This document shows positions 1 to 15,297 of a stretch of DNA of 64,000 nt, one piece after another. The notes under the pieces are model-generated. The model searched no databases. It was not told the origin of the DNA and saw only the letters and a program-made list of their open reading frames with translations. Source of the stretch: Epiperipatus broadwayi (taxonomy: Eukaryota; Onychophora; Udeonychophora; Euonychophora; Peripatidae); NCBI GenBank assembly GCA_028023455.1, contig JAQFVV010013094.1:1-64000 (forward strand), in the 5' to 3' direction. The position numbers and the translations under genes were made by a program. Position 1 is the stretch's first letter. The number at the start of each line of letters is the position of its first letter.

Positions 1-3000
1 AACTTATACTGAACTGCAATGTTAAAGTATTCAAATTCATCAATTTTTAAAAATTTGTAACCAGGCTGTATTTCCAAGCTTAAAACGCGCTATGAACATG
101 CTGGTATACAGTAATATATTTTTAATGAATTTTTTCACTGATTTTGTCATATTTCGGTAGAATTAGCTAAATTATACTGAACTGCAATGTTAAAGTATTT
201 AAATTCATCAATTTTTATTAATTTGTCACCTGGCTGTATTTCCAAGCTTAAAACAAGCTTTGAATATGCTGGTGTACAATACTATATTTTAAATGAATTT
301 TTTTTACTGGTTTTGTCATATTTAGGTAGAATTAGCTAAATTATACTGAACTGCAATGTTAAAGTATTCAAATTCATCAATTTTTAAAAATTTGTAACCA
401 GGCTGTATTTCCAAGCTTAAAACGCGCTATGAACACGCTGGTATACAGTAATATATTTTTAATGAATTTTTTCACTTATTTTGTCATATTTCGGTAGAAT
501 TAGCTTAATTATACTGAACTACAATGTTAAAGTATTTAAATTCATCAATTTTTATGAATTTGTCACCTGGCTGTATTTCCAAGCTTAAAACAAGCTTTGA
601 ATATGCTGGTGTACAATACTATATTTTAAATGAATTTTTTTACTGGTTTTGTCATATTTAGGTAGAATTAGCTAAATTATACTGAACTGCAATGTTAAAG
701 TATTCAAATTCATCAATTTTTAAAAATTTGTAACCAGGCTGTATTTCCAAGCTTAAAACGCGCTATGAACATGGTGGTAAACAGTAATATATTTTTAATG
801 AATTTTTTCACTGATTTTGTCATATTTAGGTAGAATTAGCTAAATTATACTGAACTGCAATGTTAAAGTATTTAAATTCATCAATTTTTATGAATTTGTC
901 ACCTGGCTGTATTTCCAAGCTTAAAACAAGCTTTGAATATGCTGGTGTACAATACTATATTTTAAATGAATTTTTTTACTGGTTTTGTCATATTTAGGTA
1001 GAATTAGCTAAATTATACTGAACTGCAATGTTAAAGTATTCAAATTCATCAATTTTTAAAAATTTGTAACCAGGCTGTATTTCCAAGCTTAAAACGCGCT
1101 ATGAACATGGTGGTAAACAGTAATATATTTTTAATGAATTTTTTCACTGATTTTGTCATATTTAGGTAGAATTAGCTAAATTATACTGAACTGCAATGTT
1201 AAAGTATTTAAATTCATCAATTTTTATGAATTTGTCACCTGGCTGTATTTCCAAGCTTAAAACAAGCTTTGAATATGCTGGTGTACAATACTATATTTTA
1301 AATAAATTTTTTTACTGGTTTTGTCATATTTAGGTAGAATTAGCTAAATTATACTGAACTGCAATGTTAAAGTATTCAAATTCATCAATTTTTAAAAATT
1401 TGTAACCAGGCTGTATTTCCAAGCTTAAAACGCGCTATGAACATGGTGGTAAACAGTAATATATTTTTAATGAATTTTTTCACTGATTTTGTCATATTTC
1501 GGTAGAATTAGCTAAATTATACTGAACTGCAATGTTAAAGTATTTAAATTCATCAATTTTTATGAATTTGTCACCTGGCTGTATTTCCAAGCTTAAAACA
1601 AGCTTTGAATATGCTGGTGTACAATACTATATTTTAAATAATTTTTTTTACTGGTTTTGTCATACTTAAGTAGAATTAGCTAAATTATACTGAACTGCAA
1701 TGTTAAAGTATTCAAATTCATCAAGTTTTAAAAATTTGTAACCAGGCTGTATTTCGAAGCTTAAAACGCGCTATGAACATGGTGGTAAACAGTAATATAT
1801 TTTTAACGAATTTTTTCACTGATTTTGTCATATTTAAGTAAAATTAGCTAAATTATACTGAACTGCAATGTTAAAGTATTCAAACTCATCAATTTTTAGA
1901 AATTTGTAACCAGGCTCTATTTCCAAGCTTAAAACGCGCTATGAACATGCTGGTATACAGTAAAATATTTTTAATAAATTTTTTACTGATTTTGTCATAT
2001 TTTGGTAGAATTAGCTGAATTATACTGAACTGCAATGTTAAAGTATTTAAATTCATCAATTTTAATGAATTTGTCACCTGGCTGTATTTCCAAGCTTAAA
2101 ACAAACTTTAAATATGCTGGTGTACAATACTATATTTTAAATGAATTTTTTTTACTGGTTTTATCATATTTAGGTAAAATTAGCTAAATTATACTGAACT
2201 GCAATGTTAAAGTAATCAAATTCATCAATTTTTAAAAATTTGTAACCATGCTGTATTTCCAAGTTTAAAACGAGCTATGAACACGCTGGTATACAGTAAT
2301 ATATTTTTAATGAATTTGTTCACTTATTTTGTCATATTTCGGTAGAATTAGCTTAATTATACTGAACTACAATGTTAAAGTATTTAAATTCATCAATTTT
2401 TATGAATTTGTCACCTGGCTGTATTTCCAAGCTTAAAACAAGCTTTGAATATGCTGGTGTACAATACTATATTTTAAATAAATTTTTCTACTGGTTTTGT
2501 CATATTTAGGTAGAATTAGCTAACTTATACTGAACTGCAATGTTAAAGTATTCAAATTCATCAAGTTTTAAAAATTTGTGACCAGGCTGTATTTCCAAGC
2601 TTAAAACGCGCTATGAACATGGTAATAAACAGTAATATATTTTAATGAATTTTTTACTGATTTTGTCATATTTATTTAGAATTAGCTAAATTATACTGAA
2701 CTGCATTGTTAAAGTATTTAAATTCATCAATTTTTATGAATTTGTCACCTGGCTGTATTTCCAAGCTTAAAACAAGCTTTGAATATGCTGGTGTACAATA
2801 CTATATTTTAAATAATTTTTTTTACTGGTTTTGTCATACTTAAGTAGAATTAGCTAAATTGTACTGAACTGCAATGTTAAAGTATTCAAATTCATCAAGT
2901 TTTAAAAATTTGTAACCAGGCTGTATTTCCAAGCTTAAAACGCGCTATGAACATGGTGGTAAACAGTAATATATTTTTAACGAATTTTTTCACTGATTTT

Positions 3001-6000
3001 GTCATATTTAGGTAAAATTAGCTAAATTATACTGAACTGCAATGTTAAAGTATTCAAATTCATCAATTTTTAGAAATTTGTAACCAGGCTGTATTTCCAA
3101 GCTTAAAACGCGCTATGAACATGCTGGTATACAGTAATATATTTTTAATGAATTTTTTACTGATTTTGTCATATTTTGGTAGAATTAGCTAAATTATACT
3201 GAACTGCAATGTTAAAGTATTTAAATTCATCAATTTTTATGAATTTGTCACCTGGCTGTATTTCCAAGCTTAAAACAAACTTTGAATATGCTGGTGTACA
3301 ATAATATATTTTAAATGAATTTTTTTTACTGGTTTTGTCATATTTAGGTAAAATTAGCTAAATTATACTGAACTGCAATGTTAAAGTAATCAAATTCATC
3401 AATTTTTAAAAATTTGTAACCATGCTGTATTTCCAAGTTTAAAACGAGCTATGAACACGCTGGTATACAGTAATATATTTTTAATGAATTTTTTCACTTA
3501 TTTTGTCATATTTCGGTAGAATTAGCTTAATTATACTGAACTACAATGTTAAAGTATTTAAATTCATCAATTTTTATGAATTTGTCACCTGGCTGTATTT
3601 CCAAGCTTAAAACAAGCTTTGAATATGCTGGTGTACAATACTATATTTTAAATAAATTGTTTTACTGGTTTTGTCATATTTAGGTAGAATTAGCTAACTT
3701 ATACTGAACTGCAATGTTAAAGTATTCAAATTCATCAAGTTTTAAAAATTTGTAACCAGGTTGTATTTCCAAGCTTAAAACGCGCTATGAACATGGTGGT
3801 AAACAGTAATATATTTTTAATGAAATTTTTTCACTGATTTTGTCATATTTCGGTAGAATTAGCTAAATTATACTGAACTGCAATGTTAAAGTATTTAAAT
3901 TCATCAATTTTTATGAATTTGTCACCTGGCTGTATTTCCAAGCTTAAAACAAACTTTGAATATGCTGGTGTACATTACTATATTTTAAATAATTTTTTTT
4001 ACTGGTTTTGTCATACTTAAGTAGAATTAGCTAAATTATACTGAACTGCAATGTTAAAGTATTCAAATTCATCAAGTTTTAAAAATTTGTAACCAGGCTG
4101 TATTTCCAAGCTTAAAACGCGCTATGAACATGGTGGTAAACAGTAATATATTTTTAACGAATTTTTTCACTGATTTTGTCATATTTAGGTAAAATTAGCT
4201 AAATTATACTGAACTGCAATGTTAAAGTATTCAAATTCATCAATTTTTAGAAATTTGTAACCAGGCTGTATTTCCAAGCTTAAAACGCGCTATGAACATG
4301 CTGGTATACAGTAAAATATTTTTAATAAATTTTTTACTGATTTTGTCATATTTTGGTAGAATTAGCTAAATTATACTGAACTGCAATGTTAAAGTATTTA
4401 AATTCATCAATTTTTATGAATTTGTCACCTGGCTGTATTTCCAAGCTTAAAACAAACTTTGAATATGCTGGTGTACAATACTATATTTTAAATGAATTTT
4501 TTTTACTGGTTTTGTCATATTTAGGTAAAATTAGCTAAATTATACTGAACTGCAATGTTAAAGTAATCAAATTCATCAATTTTTAAAAATTTGTAACCAT
4601 GCTGTATTTCCAAGTTTAAAACGAGCTATGAACACGCTGGTATACAGTAATATATTTTTAATGAATTTGTTCACTTATTTTGTCATATTTCGGTAGAATT
4701 AGCTTAATTATACTGAACTACAATGTTAAAGTATTTAAATTCATCAATTTTTATGAATTTGTCACCTGGCTGTATTTCCAAGCTTAAAACAAGCTTTGAA
4801 TATGCTGGTGTACAATACTATATTTTAAATAAATTTTTTTACTGGTTTTGTCATATTTAGGTAGAATTAGCTAAATTATACTGAACTGCAATGTTAAAGT
4901 ATTCAAATTCATCAAGTTTTAAAAATTTGTAACCAGGCTGTATTTCCAAGCTTAAAACGCGCTATGAACATGGTGGTAAACAGTAATATATTTTTAATGA
5001 ATTTTTTCACTGATTTTGTCATATTTATTTAGAATTAGCTAAATTATACTGAACTGCAATGTTAAAGTATTTAAATTCATCAATTTTTATGAATTTGTCA
5101 CCTGGCTGTATTTCCAAGCTTAAAACAAGCTTTGAATATGCTGGTGTACAATACTATATTTTAAATGAATTTTTTTACTGGTTTTGTCATACTTAAGTAG
5201 AATTAGCTAAATTATACTGAACTGCAATGTTAAAGTATTCAAATTCATCAAGTTTTAAAAATTTGTAACCAGGCTGTATTTCCAAGCTTAAAACGCGCTA
5301 TGAACATGCTGGTATACAGTAATATATTTTTAATGAATTTTTTCACTGATTTTGTCATATTTTGGTAGAATTAGCTAAATTATACTGAACTGCAATGTTA
5401 AAGTATTTAAATTCATCAATTTTTATGAATTTGTCACCTGGCTGTATTTCCAAGCTTAAAACAAGCTTTGAATATGCTGGTGTACAATACTATATTTTAA
5501 ATAAATTTTTTTACTGGTTTTGTCATATTTAGGTAGAATTAGCTAAATTATACTGAACTGCAATGTTAAAGTATTCAAATTCATCAAGTTTTAAAAATTT
5601 GTAACCAGGCTGTATTTCCAAGCTTAAAACGCGCTATGAACATGGTGGTAAACAGTAATATATTTTTAACGAATTTTTTCACTGATTTTGTCATATTTAG
5701 GTAAAATTAGCTAAATTATACTGAACTGCAATGTTAAAGTATTCAAATTCATCAATTTTTAGAAATTTGTAACCAGGCTGTATTTCCAAGCTTAAAACGC
5801 GCTATGAACATGCTGGTATACAGTAAAATATTTTTAATGAATTTTTTACTGATTTTGTCATATTTTGGTAGAATTAGCTAAATTATACTGAACTGCAATG
5901 TTAAAGTATTTAAATTCATCAATTTTTATGAATTTGTCACCTGGCTGTATTTCCAAGCTTAAAACAAACTTTGAATATGCTGGTGTACAATATTATATTT

Positions 6001-8027
6001 TAAATGAATTTTTTTTACTGGTTTTGTCATATTTAGGTAAAATTAGCTAAATTATACTGAACTGCAATGTTAAAGTAATCAAATTCATCAATTTTTAAAA
6101 ATTTGTAACCATGCTGTATTTCCAAGCTTAAAACGAGCTATGAACACGCTGGTATACAGTAATATATTTTTAATGAATTTTATCACTTATTTTGTCATAT
6201 TTCGGTAGAATTAGCTTAATTATACTGAACTACAATGTTAAAGTATTTAAATTCATCAATTTTTATGAATTTGTCACCTGGCTGTATTTCCAAGCTTAAA
6301 ACAAGCTTTGAATATGCTGGTGTACAATACTATATTTTAAATAAATTGTTTTACTGGTTTTGTCATATTTAGGTAGAATTAGCTAACTTATACTGAACTG
6401 CAATGTTAAAGTATTCAAATTCATCAAGTTTTAAAAATTTGTAACCAGGTTGTATTTCCAAGCTTAAAACGCGCTATGAACATGGTGGTAAACAGTAATA
6501 TATTTTTAATGAATTTTTTTACTGATTTTGTCATATTTCGGTAGAATTAGCTAAATTATACTGAACTGCAATGTTAAAGTATTTAAATCCAGCAATTTCT
6601 ATGAATTTGTCACCTGGCTGTATTTCCAAGCTTAAAACAAGCTTTGAATATGCTGGTGTACAATACTATATTTTAAATAATTTTTTTTACTGGTTTTGTC
6701 ATACTTAAGTAGAATTAGCTAAATTATACTGAACTGCAATGTTAAAGTATTCAAATTCATCAAGTTTTAAAAATTTGTAACCAGGCTGTATTTCCAAGCT
6801 TAAAACGCGCTATGAACATGGTGGTAAACAGTAATATATTTTTAACGAATTTTTTCACTGATTTTGTCATATTTAGGTAAAATTAGCTAAATTATACTGA
6901 ACTGCAATGTTAAAGTATTCAAACTCATCAATTTTTAGAAATTTGTAACCAGGCTGTATTTCCAAGCTTAAAACGCGCTATGAACATGCTGGTATACAGT
7001 AAAATATTTTTAATAAATTTTTTACTGATTTTGTCATATTTTGGTAGAATTAGCTAAATTATACTGAACTGCAATGTTAAAGTATTTAAATTCATCAATT
7101 TTTAAAAATTTGTAACCATGCTGTATTTCCAAGTTTAAAACGAGCTATGAACACGCTGGTATACAGTAATATATTTTTAATGAATTTGTTCACTTATTTT
7201 GTCATATTTCGGTAGAATTAGCTTAATTATACTGAACTACAATGTTAAAGTATTTAAATTCATCAATTTTTATGAATTTGTCACCTGGCTGTATTTCCAA
7301 GCTTAAAACAAGCTTTGAATATGCTGGTGTACAATACTATATTTTAAATAAATTTTTTTACTGGTTTTGTCATATTTAGGTAGAATTAGCTAACTTATAC
7401 TGAACTGCAATGTTAAAGTATTCAAATTCATCAAGTTTTAAAAATTTGTGACCAGGCTGTATTTCCAAGCTTAAAACGCGCTATGAACATGGTAATAAAC
7501 AGTAATATATTTTAATGAATTTTTTACTGATTTTGTCATATTTATTTAGAATTAGCTAAATTATACTGAACTGCATTGTTAAAGTATTTAAATTCATCAA
7601 TTTTTATGAATTTGTCACCTGGCTGTATTTCCAAGCTTAAAACAAGCTTTGAATATGCTGGTGTACAATACTATATTTTAAATGAATTTTTTTTACTGGT
7701 TTTGTCATATTTAGGTAGAATTAGCTAAATTATACTGAACTGCAATGTTAAAGTATTCAAATTCATCAATTTTTAAAAATTTGTAACCAGGCTGTATTTC
7801 CAAGCTTAAAACGCGCTATGAACATGCTGGTATACAGTAATATATTTTTAATGAATTTTTTCACTGATTTTGTCATATTTCGGTAGAATTAGCTAAATTA
7901 TACTGAACTGCAATGTTAAAGTATTCAAATTCATCAATTTTTATGAATTTGTAACCTGGCTGTATTTCCAAGCTTAAAACAAGCTATGAACATGCTGGTG
8001 TAATACTATATTTTTAATAATTTTTTT
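1..8027. repeat. Satellite 1: ~168 bp tandem array with dimeric and heptameric higher-order structure
   Basis: About 48 head-to-tail monomers of 168-169 bp; the landmark TATACTGAACTGC recurs at 5, 173, 342 and 510. Two monomer types alternate. Type A has TTTGTAACCAGG and AAACGCGCTATGAAC; type B has TTTGTCACCTGG and AAACAAGCTTTGAA. Together they form a ~337 bp dimer. From about 1660 variant markers recur every 1174-1177 bp (seven monomers), with two A-type monomers adjacent in each unit. The array runs off the left edge and stops abruptly at 8027 against satellite 2. Nothing in it codes for protein; the short open frames are by-products of the repeat. Near-nucleosomal monomer length and higher-order homogenisation are typical of centromeric or pericentromeric satellites, but that role is inference. 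Confidence 0.95.
1661..6700. repeat. Seven-monomer higher-order repeat (~1175 bp) in satellite 1
   Basis: The diagnostic variant CATACTTAAGTAG occurs at about 1661, 2835, 4012, 5188 and 6700, giving spacings of 1174, 1177, 1176 and 1512 bp. An independent marker, AGTAATCAAATTC, occurs at 2211, 3385, 4562 and 6074, with spacings 1174, 1177 and 1512. Both show a 7 x 168 bp unit, with one 9-monomer variant at the right. At about 7081-7110 a B-type start is joined to an A-type end of the GTAACCATG variant, which reads as a one-monomer loss by unequal exchange. Identity between units is much higher than between adjacent monomers, the hallmark of recent amplification of the larger unit. Confidence 0.85.
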
Positions 8028-11000
8028 GATTCTGAACTGAGATCAGACCCATATAAATATCTAGCTTGCTAGGCTGGGTTTGAACTTTTACGGTCTGAAA
8101 AATTCACACTTGCAATCTGATAGAAACATTTGCATAAACACTTGGGGAGTCAGTGTTTTAGATCTATTTCTATACTCTATCCCCCACATGAGGATAGCAA
8201 ACCAGCTGGAAATCAGCTGATCAGGGAGTGAGCAAATGAAAAAGAGGTAGTTAATTTTCCGACTCTTTTTTCGTTTATGTAAAAACAAATCTTACTTGTT
8301 GACGGTTTTGGTATAGCGCCATCTTTTGGACATAAATAACAAGTGATGATAGCAGGTTACGTGATTAACTTGTATTTGTTTTTCATAAATGTACCTTTAG
8401 AGTTTTCTTGCAATGATATATATTGCAGAGACTTTGATTATATGGTGATTCTGAACTGAGATCAGACCCATATAAATATCTAGCTTAGTGAGCTGGGTTT
8501 GAAGACTTTACCGGTCTGAAAAATTCACGCTTGCAATCTGATAAACACATTTGCATAAACACTAGAGAGTCAGTGGTTTAGATCCTAGTTTCTATACTCT
8601 ATCCCCCACTGAGGATAGCAAACCAGCTTGAAATCATTTGATCTGGGGGTGAGAGCAGAAAGGGGTAGTTAATTTCTGACTCTTTTTTCATTTATATGAA
8701 ACAAATCTTGTGTTAAAGTGGTTTTTGGTATAGCACCATCTTTTGGACCTTAATAACAAGTGATAGCAGATGCATTGATTAACTTGTTGTTGTTTTTTCA
8801 TAGTATGCACCTTTTAGAGTTTTCTTGCAATGAAGTATGTATTGCAGAGACTTTGATTATATGGTGATTCTGAACTGAGATCAGACCCATATAAATATCT
8901 GACTTGCTAAGGCTGGGTTTGAAGACTTTACCAGATCTGAAAAATTCACGCTTACAATCTGATAGAAACGTTTTGCATAAACACTTGGGAATCAGTGTTT
9001 TAGATCTAGTTTCTATACTCTATCCCCCACTGAGGATAGCAAACCAGCTTGAAATCAGCCCAGTCTGGGGGTGAGCAAATGAAAGGAGTAGTTAATTTCT
9101 GACTCTTTTTTTCGTTTATGTAAAACAAATCTTACACTTATTTACAGTAGGTTTTAGTATAAAGCCATCTTTTGGACATAAATAACAAGTGACTAGCAGG
9201 TTACATGATTAACTTGTATTTGTTTTTTCATAAATGTACCTTTTTAGGGGTTTTCTTGCAATGATATATATTGCAGAGACTTTGATTATATGGTGATTCT
9301 GAACTGAGATCAGAGACATATAAATATCTAGCTTGCTAGGCTGGGTTTGAGAACTTTACCGGTCTGAAAAATTCACACTTGCAATCTGATAGGAATGTTT
9401 ATAAACACTTGGGAGTCAGTGTTTTAGATCTAGTTTCTATACTCTATCCCCCACTGAGGATAACAAACCAGCTTAAAATCAGCTGATCTGGGGGTGAGCA
9501 AATGAAAGGGAGCTAGTTAATTTCTGACTCTTTTTTCGTTTATGTAAAACAAATCTTACCTGTTACGGCGGTTTTGGTATGGCGCCACATCTTTTGAGGA
9601 CATAAATAACAAGTGATAGCAGGTTACGCTGATTAACTTGTTGTTGGTTTTTCATAAATGTACCTTTAGAGTTTTCTTGCAGTGATATATTGTGCAGAGA
9701 CTTTGGTCTCATGGTGATTCTGAACTGAGATCAGACCCATATAAATAACTAGCTTGCTAGGCTGGGTTTAGAAGACTTTACCGGTCAGGAAAAGTCACGC
9801 TTACAAATCTGATAAGAAGCGTTTTGCATGAACACTTGGGAGTCGAGTGTTTTAGATCTGGTTTCCATATACTCTATCCCCATAGCAGAGGATAGCAAAC
9901 CAGCTGGAAATCAGCTGATCTGGGGGTGAGCAAATGAAAGAGGTAGTTAATTTTCTGACTCTTTTTTCGTTTGTCATAAACAAATCTTACACTTGTTCGG
10001 CGGTTTTGGTATAGCTCATCTTTTGGACATAAATAACAAGAGATAGCAGATTCCTTGCATTGAATTAGCATATTTGTTTTTTCATAAATGTACCTTTAGA
10101 GTTTTCTTGCAATGATATATGTTGCAGAGACTTTGATTACTATGGTGATTCTGAACTGAGATCAGACCCATATAAATATCTAGCTTAGTAGGCTGGGTTT
10201 GAAGACTTTGCCGGTCTGAAAAATTCACGCTTGCAATCTGATAGAAACACGTTTAATATGACTTACTTGGGAGTCAGTGTTTGAGATCTGAGTTTCTATA
10301 CTCTATCCCCACTGAGGATAGCAAACCAGCTTGGAAATCAGCTGATCTGGGGGTGAGCAAATGAAAGAGGTAGTTAATTTCTGACTCTTTTTTCATTTAT
10401 GTGAAACAAATCTTACACTTGTTAGGCGGTTTTGGTATAGCACCATCTTTTGGACCTTAATAACAAGTGATAGCAGATGCAGTGATTAACTTGTATTTGT
10501 TTTTTCATAAATGTACCTTTAGAAGTTTTCTTGCAATGGAATATATTGCAGAGACTTTGATTATATGGTGATTCTGAACTGAGATCAGACCATATACCCA
10601 TCACAGCTTGCTAGGCTGGGTTTGAAGACTTTACCAGTCTGAAAAATTCCAGCTGCAAGATGATAGAAACGTTTTGCCCAGCTTTACTTGGGAATCAGTG
10701 TTTTAGATCAAGATTCTCCCTCTATCCCCCACTGAGGATAGCAAACCAGCTTGAAATCAGCTGATCTGGGGGTGAGCAAATGAAAGGGAGTAGTTAATTT
10801 CTGACTCTTTTTTCGTTTATGTAAAACAAATCTTACACACTTGTTAAGTGGTTTTGGTATAGCGCCATCTTTTGGACATAAATAACAAGTGATAGCAGGA
10901 GTTACGTGATTAACTTGTATTTGTTTTTTCATAAATGTACCTTTAGAGTTTTCTTTTATTGATATATATTGCAGAGACTTTGATTATATGTTGATTCTGA

Positions 11001-14000
11001 ACTGAGATCAGACCCATATAAATGTCAAACGACTAGGCTGGGTTTGAAGACTTTACCGGTCTGAAAAATTCACACCTGAAATCCGAAAGTAGAAATGTTT
11101 TGCATAAACACTTGAGAGTCAGTGTTTTAGATCTTGGTTCGATACTCTATCCCCACTGAAGATGCTTAAACCAGCTTGAAATCAGCTGATCTGGGTGGGC
11201 AGCAAATGAAAGAGGTAGTTAATTTCTGACTCTTTTTTCGTTTATATAAAAACAAATCTTGCTTGTTCGAGCGGTTTTTGGTATAGCGCCATCTTTTTGA
11301 ATATAAAACTAACAAGTGATAGCAGGTTACGTGATTAACTTGTATTTGTTTTTCATAAATGTACCTTTAGAGTTTTCTTGCAATGATATATATTGCAGAG
11401 ACTTTGATTATATGGTGATTCTGAACTGAGATCAGACCCATATAAATAACTAGCTTGCTAGGCTGGGTTTGAAGACTTTGGCGGTCTGGAAATTCAGGCC
11501 GCAATCTGATAGAAACGTTTTGCATAAACACTTGGGAGTCAGTGTTTTAGATCTAGTTTCTATACTCTATCCCCCACACACCTGAGGATAGCAAACCAGC
11601 TGGAAATCAGCTGATCTGGGGGTGAGCAAATGAAAGAGGTGATTAATTTCTGACTCTTTTTTCGTTTATGTAAAACAAATCTTACACTTGTTAAATGGTT
11701 TTGGTATAGCGCCATCTTTTGGACATAAATAACAAGTGATAGCAGGTTACGTGATTAACTTGTATTTGTTTTTTCATAAGTATGCCTTTAGAGTTTTCTT
11801 GCAATGATATATATTGCAGAGACTTTGATTATGTAAGTGATTTTGAACTGAGATCAGACCCATATAAATATGGCGCTTGCTAGGCTGGGTTTGAAGACTT
11901 TACCGGTCTGAAAAATTCCACGCTTGCAATCTGATAGAAACGTTTTGCATAAACACTTGGGAGTCAGTGTTTTAGATCTAGTTTCTATACTCTATCCCCC
12001 ACTGAGGGATAGCAAACCAGCTTAGGAAATCAGCTGATCTGGGGGTGAGCAAATGAAAGAGGTAGTTAATTTCTGACTCTTTTTTTTTGTTTATGCTCAA
12101 AACAAATCTTACACTTGTTCGAGCGGTTTTGGTATAGCGCCATCTTTTGGACATAAATAACAAGTGATAGCAGGTTACGTGATTAACTTGTATTTGTTTT
12201 TTCATAAATATGCCTTTAGGGATTTCTTGCAATGATATATATTGCAGAGACTTTTGTTGATTATATGGTGATTCTGAACTGAGATCAGACCCATATAAAT
12301 GTCTAGCTTGCTAGGCTGGGTTTGAAGACTTTGCCGGTCACCAGAAAAATTCACGCTTGCAATCTGATAGAAATGTTTTGCATAAACACTTGGGAGTCAG
12401 TGTTTTAGATCTAGTTTCTATACTCTATCCCCACTGAGGATAGCAAACCAGCTTGAAATCAGCTGATCTGGGGGTGAGCAAATGAAAGAGGTAGTTAATT
12501 TCTGACTCTTTTTTCGTTTATATAAAACAAATCTTACACACTTGTTCGGCGGTTTTGGTATAGCGCCATCTTTTGGACATAAATAACAAGTGATAGCAGG
12601 TTACGTGATTAACTTGTATTTGTTTTTCATAAATGTACCTTTAGAGTTTTCTTGCAATGATATATATTGCAGAGACTTTGATTATATGGTGATTCTGAAC
12701 TGAGATCAGACCCATGTAAATATCTAACAGGCTAGGCTGGGTTTGAAGACTTTACCGGTCTGAAAAATTCACGCTTGCAATCTGATAGAAACGTTTTGCA
12801 TAAACACTTGAGAGTCAGTGTTTTAGATCTGGATTTCTATACTCTATCCCCCACTGAGGATAGCAAACCAGCTTGAAATCAGCTGATCTGGGGGTGAGCA
12901 AATGAAAGAGGTAGTTAATTTCTGACTCTTTTTTCGTTTATGTAAAACAAATCTTACATTTGTTAAGCCAGTTTTAGTATAAGCGCCATCTTTTGGACAT
13001 AAATAACAAGTGATAGCAGGTTATGTGATTAACTTGTATTTGTTTTTCATAAATGTACCTTTAGAGTTTTCTTGCAATGATATATATTGCAGAGACTTTG
13101 ATTATATGGTGATTCTGAACTGAGATCAGACCCATATAAATATCTAGCTTGCTAGGCTGGGTTTGAAGACTTTTGCGGTCTGAAAAATTCATGCTTGCAA
13201 TCTGATAGAAACGTTTTGCATAAACACTTGGAAGTCAGTGTGTTTTAGATCTAGTTTCTATACTCTATCCCCACTGAGGATAGCAAACCAGCTTGAAATC
13301 AGCTGATCTGAAATTGAGCAAATGAAAGAAGGTAGTTAATTTCTGACTCTTTTTTCGTTTATGTAAAACAAATCTTACACTTGTTAAGTAGGTTTTGGTA
13401 TAGCGCCATCTTTTGGACATAAATAACAAGTGATAGCAGGTTACATTGATTAACTTGTATTTGTTTTCATAAATGTATCTTTAGAGTTTTTCTTGCAATG
13501 ATATATATTGCAGAGACTTTGATTATATATGGTGATTCTGAACTGAGATCAGACCCATATAAATATCTAGCTTGCTTAGGCTGGGTTTGAAGACTTTGCG
13601 GTCTGAAAAATTCACGCTTGCAATCTGATAGAAATGTTTTGCATAAACATGGGAGTCAGTGTTTTAGATCTAGTTTCTATCTCCTTATCCCCACTGAGGA
13701 TAGCAAACCAGCTTGAAATCAGCTGATCTGGGGGTGAGCAAATGAAAGGAGTAGTTAATTTCTGACTCTTTTTCGTTGTATTTAAAACAAATCTTACACT
13801 TGTTAAGTAGTTTTGGTATAGCGCCATCTTTTGGACATAAATAACAAGTGATAGCAGGTTACGTGATTAACTTGTATTTGTTTTTTCATAAATGTACCTT
13901 TAAAGTTTTCTTGCAATGATATATGTTGCAGAGACTTTGATTATATGGTGATTCTGAACTGAGATCAGACCCATATAAATATCTAGCTTGCTAGGCTGGG

Positions 14001-14505
14001 TTTGAAGACTTTACCGGTCTGAAAAATTCACGCTGCAATCCTGATAGAAACGTTTTGCATAAACACTTGGGAATCAGTGTTTTAGATCTAGTTTCTATAC
14101 TCTATCCCCCACTGAGGATATGAAATCAGCTTGAAAAGAAATCAAGCTGATCTGGGGGTGAGTAAATGAAAGAGGTAGTTAATTTCTGACTCTTTTTTCG
14201 TTTATGTAAAACAAATCTTACACTTGTTAGGCGGTTTTTGGTATAGCGCCATCTTTTGGACATAAATAACAAGTGATAGCAGGTTACGTGATTAACTTGT
14301 ATTTGTTTTTCATAAATGTACCTTTTGATTTTTCTTGCAATGATATATATTGCAGAGACTTTGATTATATAGTGATTCTAGACTGAGATCAGACCCATAT
14401 AAATATCTGGCAATAGGCTGGGTTTGAAGACTTTACCGGTCTGAAGAATTCATGCTTACAATCTGATAGAAACGTTTTGCATAAACACTTGGGAGTCAGT
14501 GTTTT
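8028..14505. repeat. Satellite 2, subfamily I: ~420 bp tandem array
   Basis: Head-to-tail repeats beginning GATTCTGAACTGAGATCAG at 8028, 8447, 8866, 9295, 9716, 10147, 10570, 10993, 11417, 11839, 12270, 12691, 13111, 13534, 13950 and 14374, with a period of 416-431 bp. Subfamily I carries GAGGATAGC and CCATCTTTTGG. No similarity to satellite 1 is visible, and the junction at about 8027 has no spacer. Units left of about 12300 hold many small indels, while later units are more uniform. Minus-strand open frames of 60-84 codons are fragments of the same repeat, broken differently in each unit, so they are not genes. The last unit is cut off at the TTTTAGA before 14506. Confidence 0.95.

Positions 14506-15297
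<792 letters not shown>

Noticed and set aside
8088-13827. Series of similar minus-strand frames of 60-84 codons with KKSQK.NYLF-like words
   Set aside because: They are the same part of each satellite 2 unit, broken at different points; no consistent frame is preserved.
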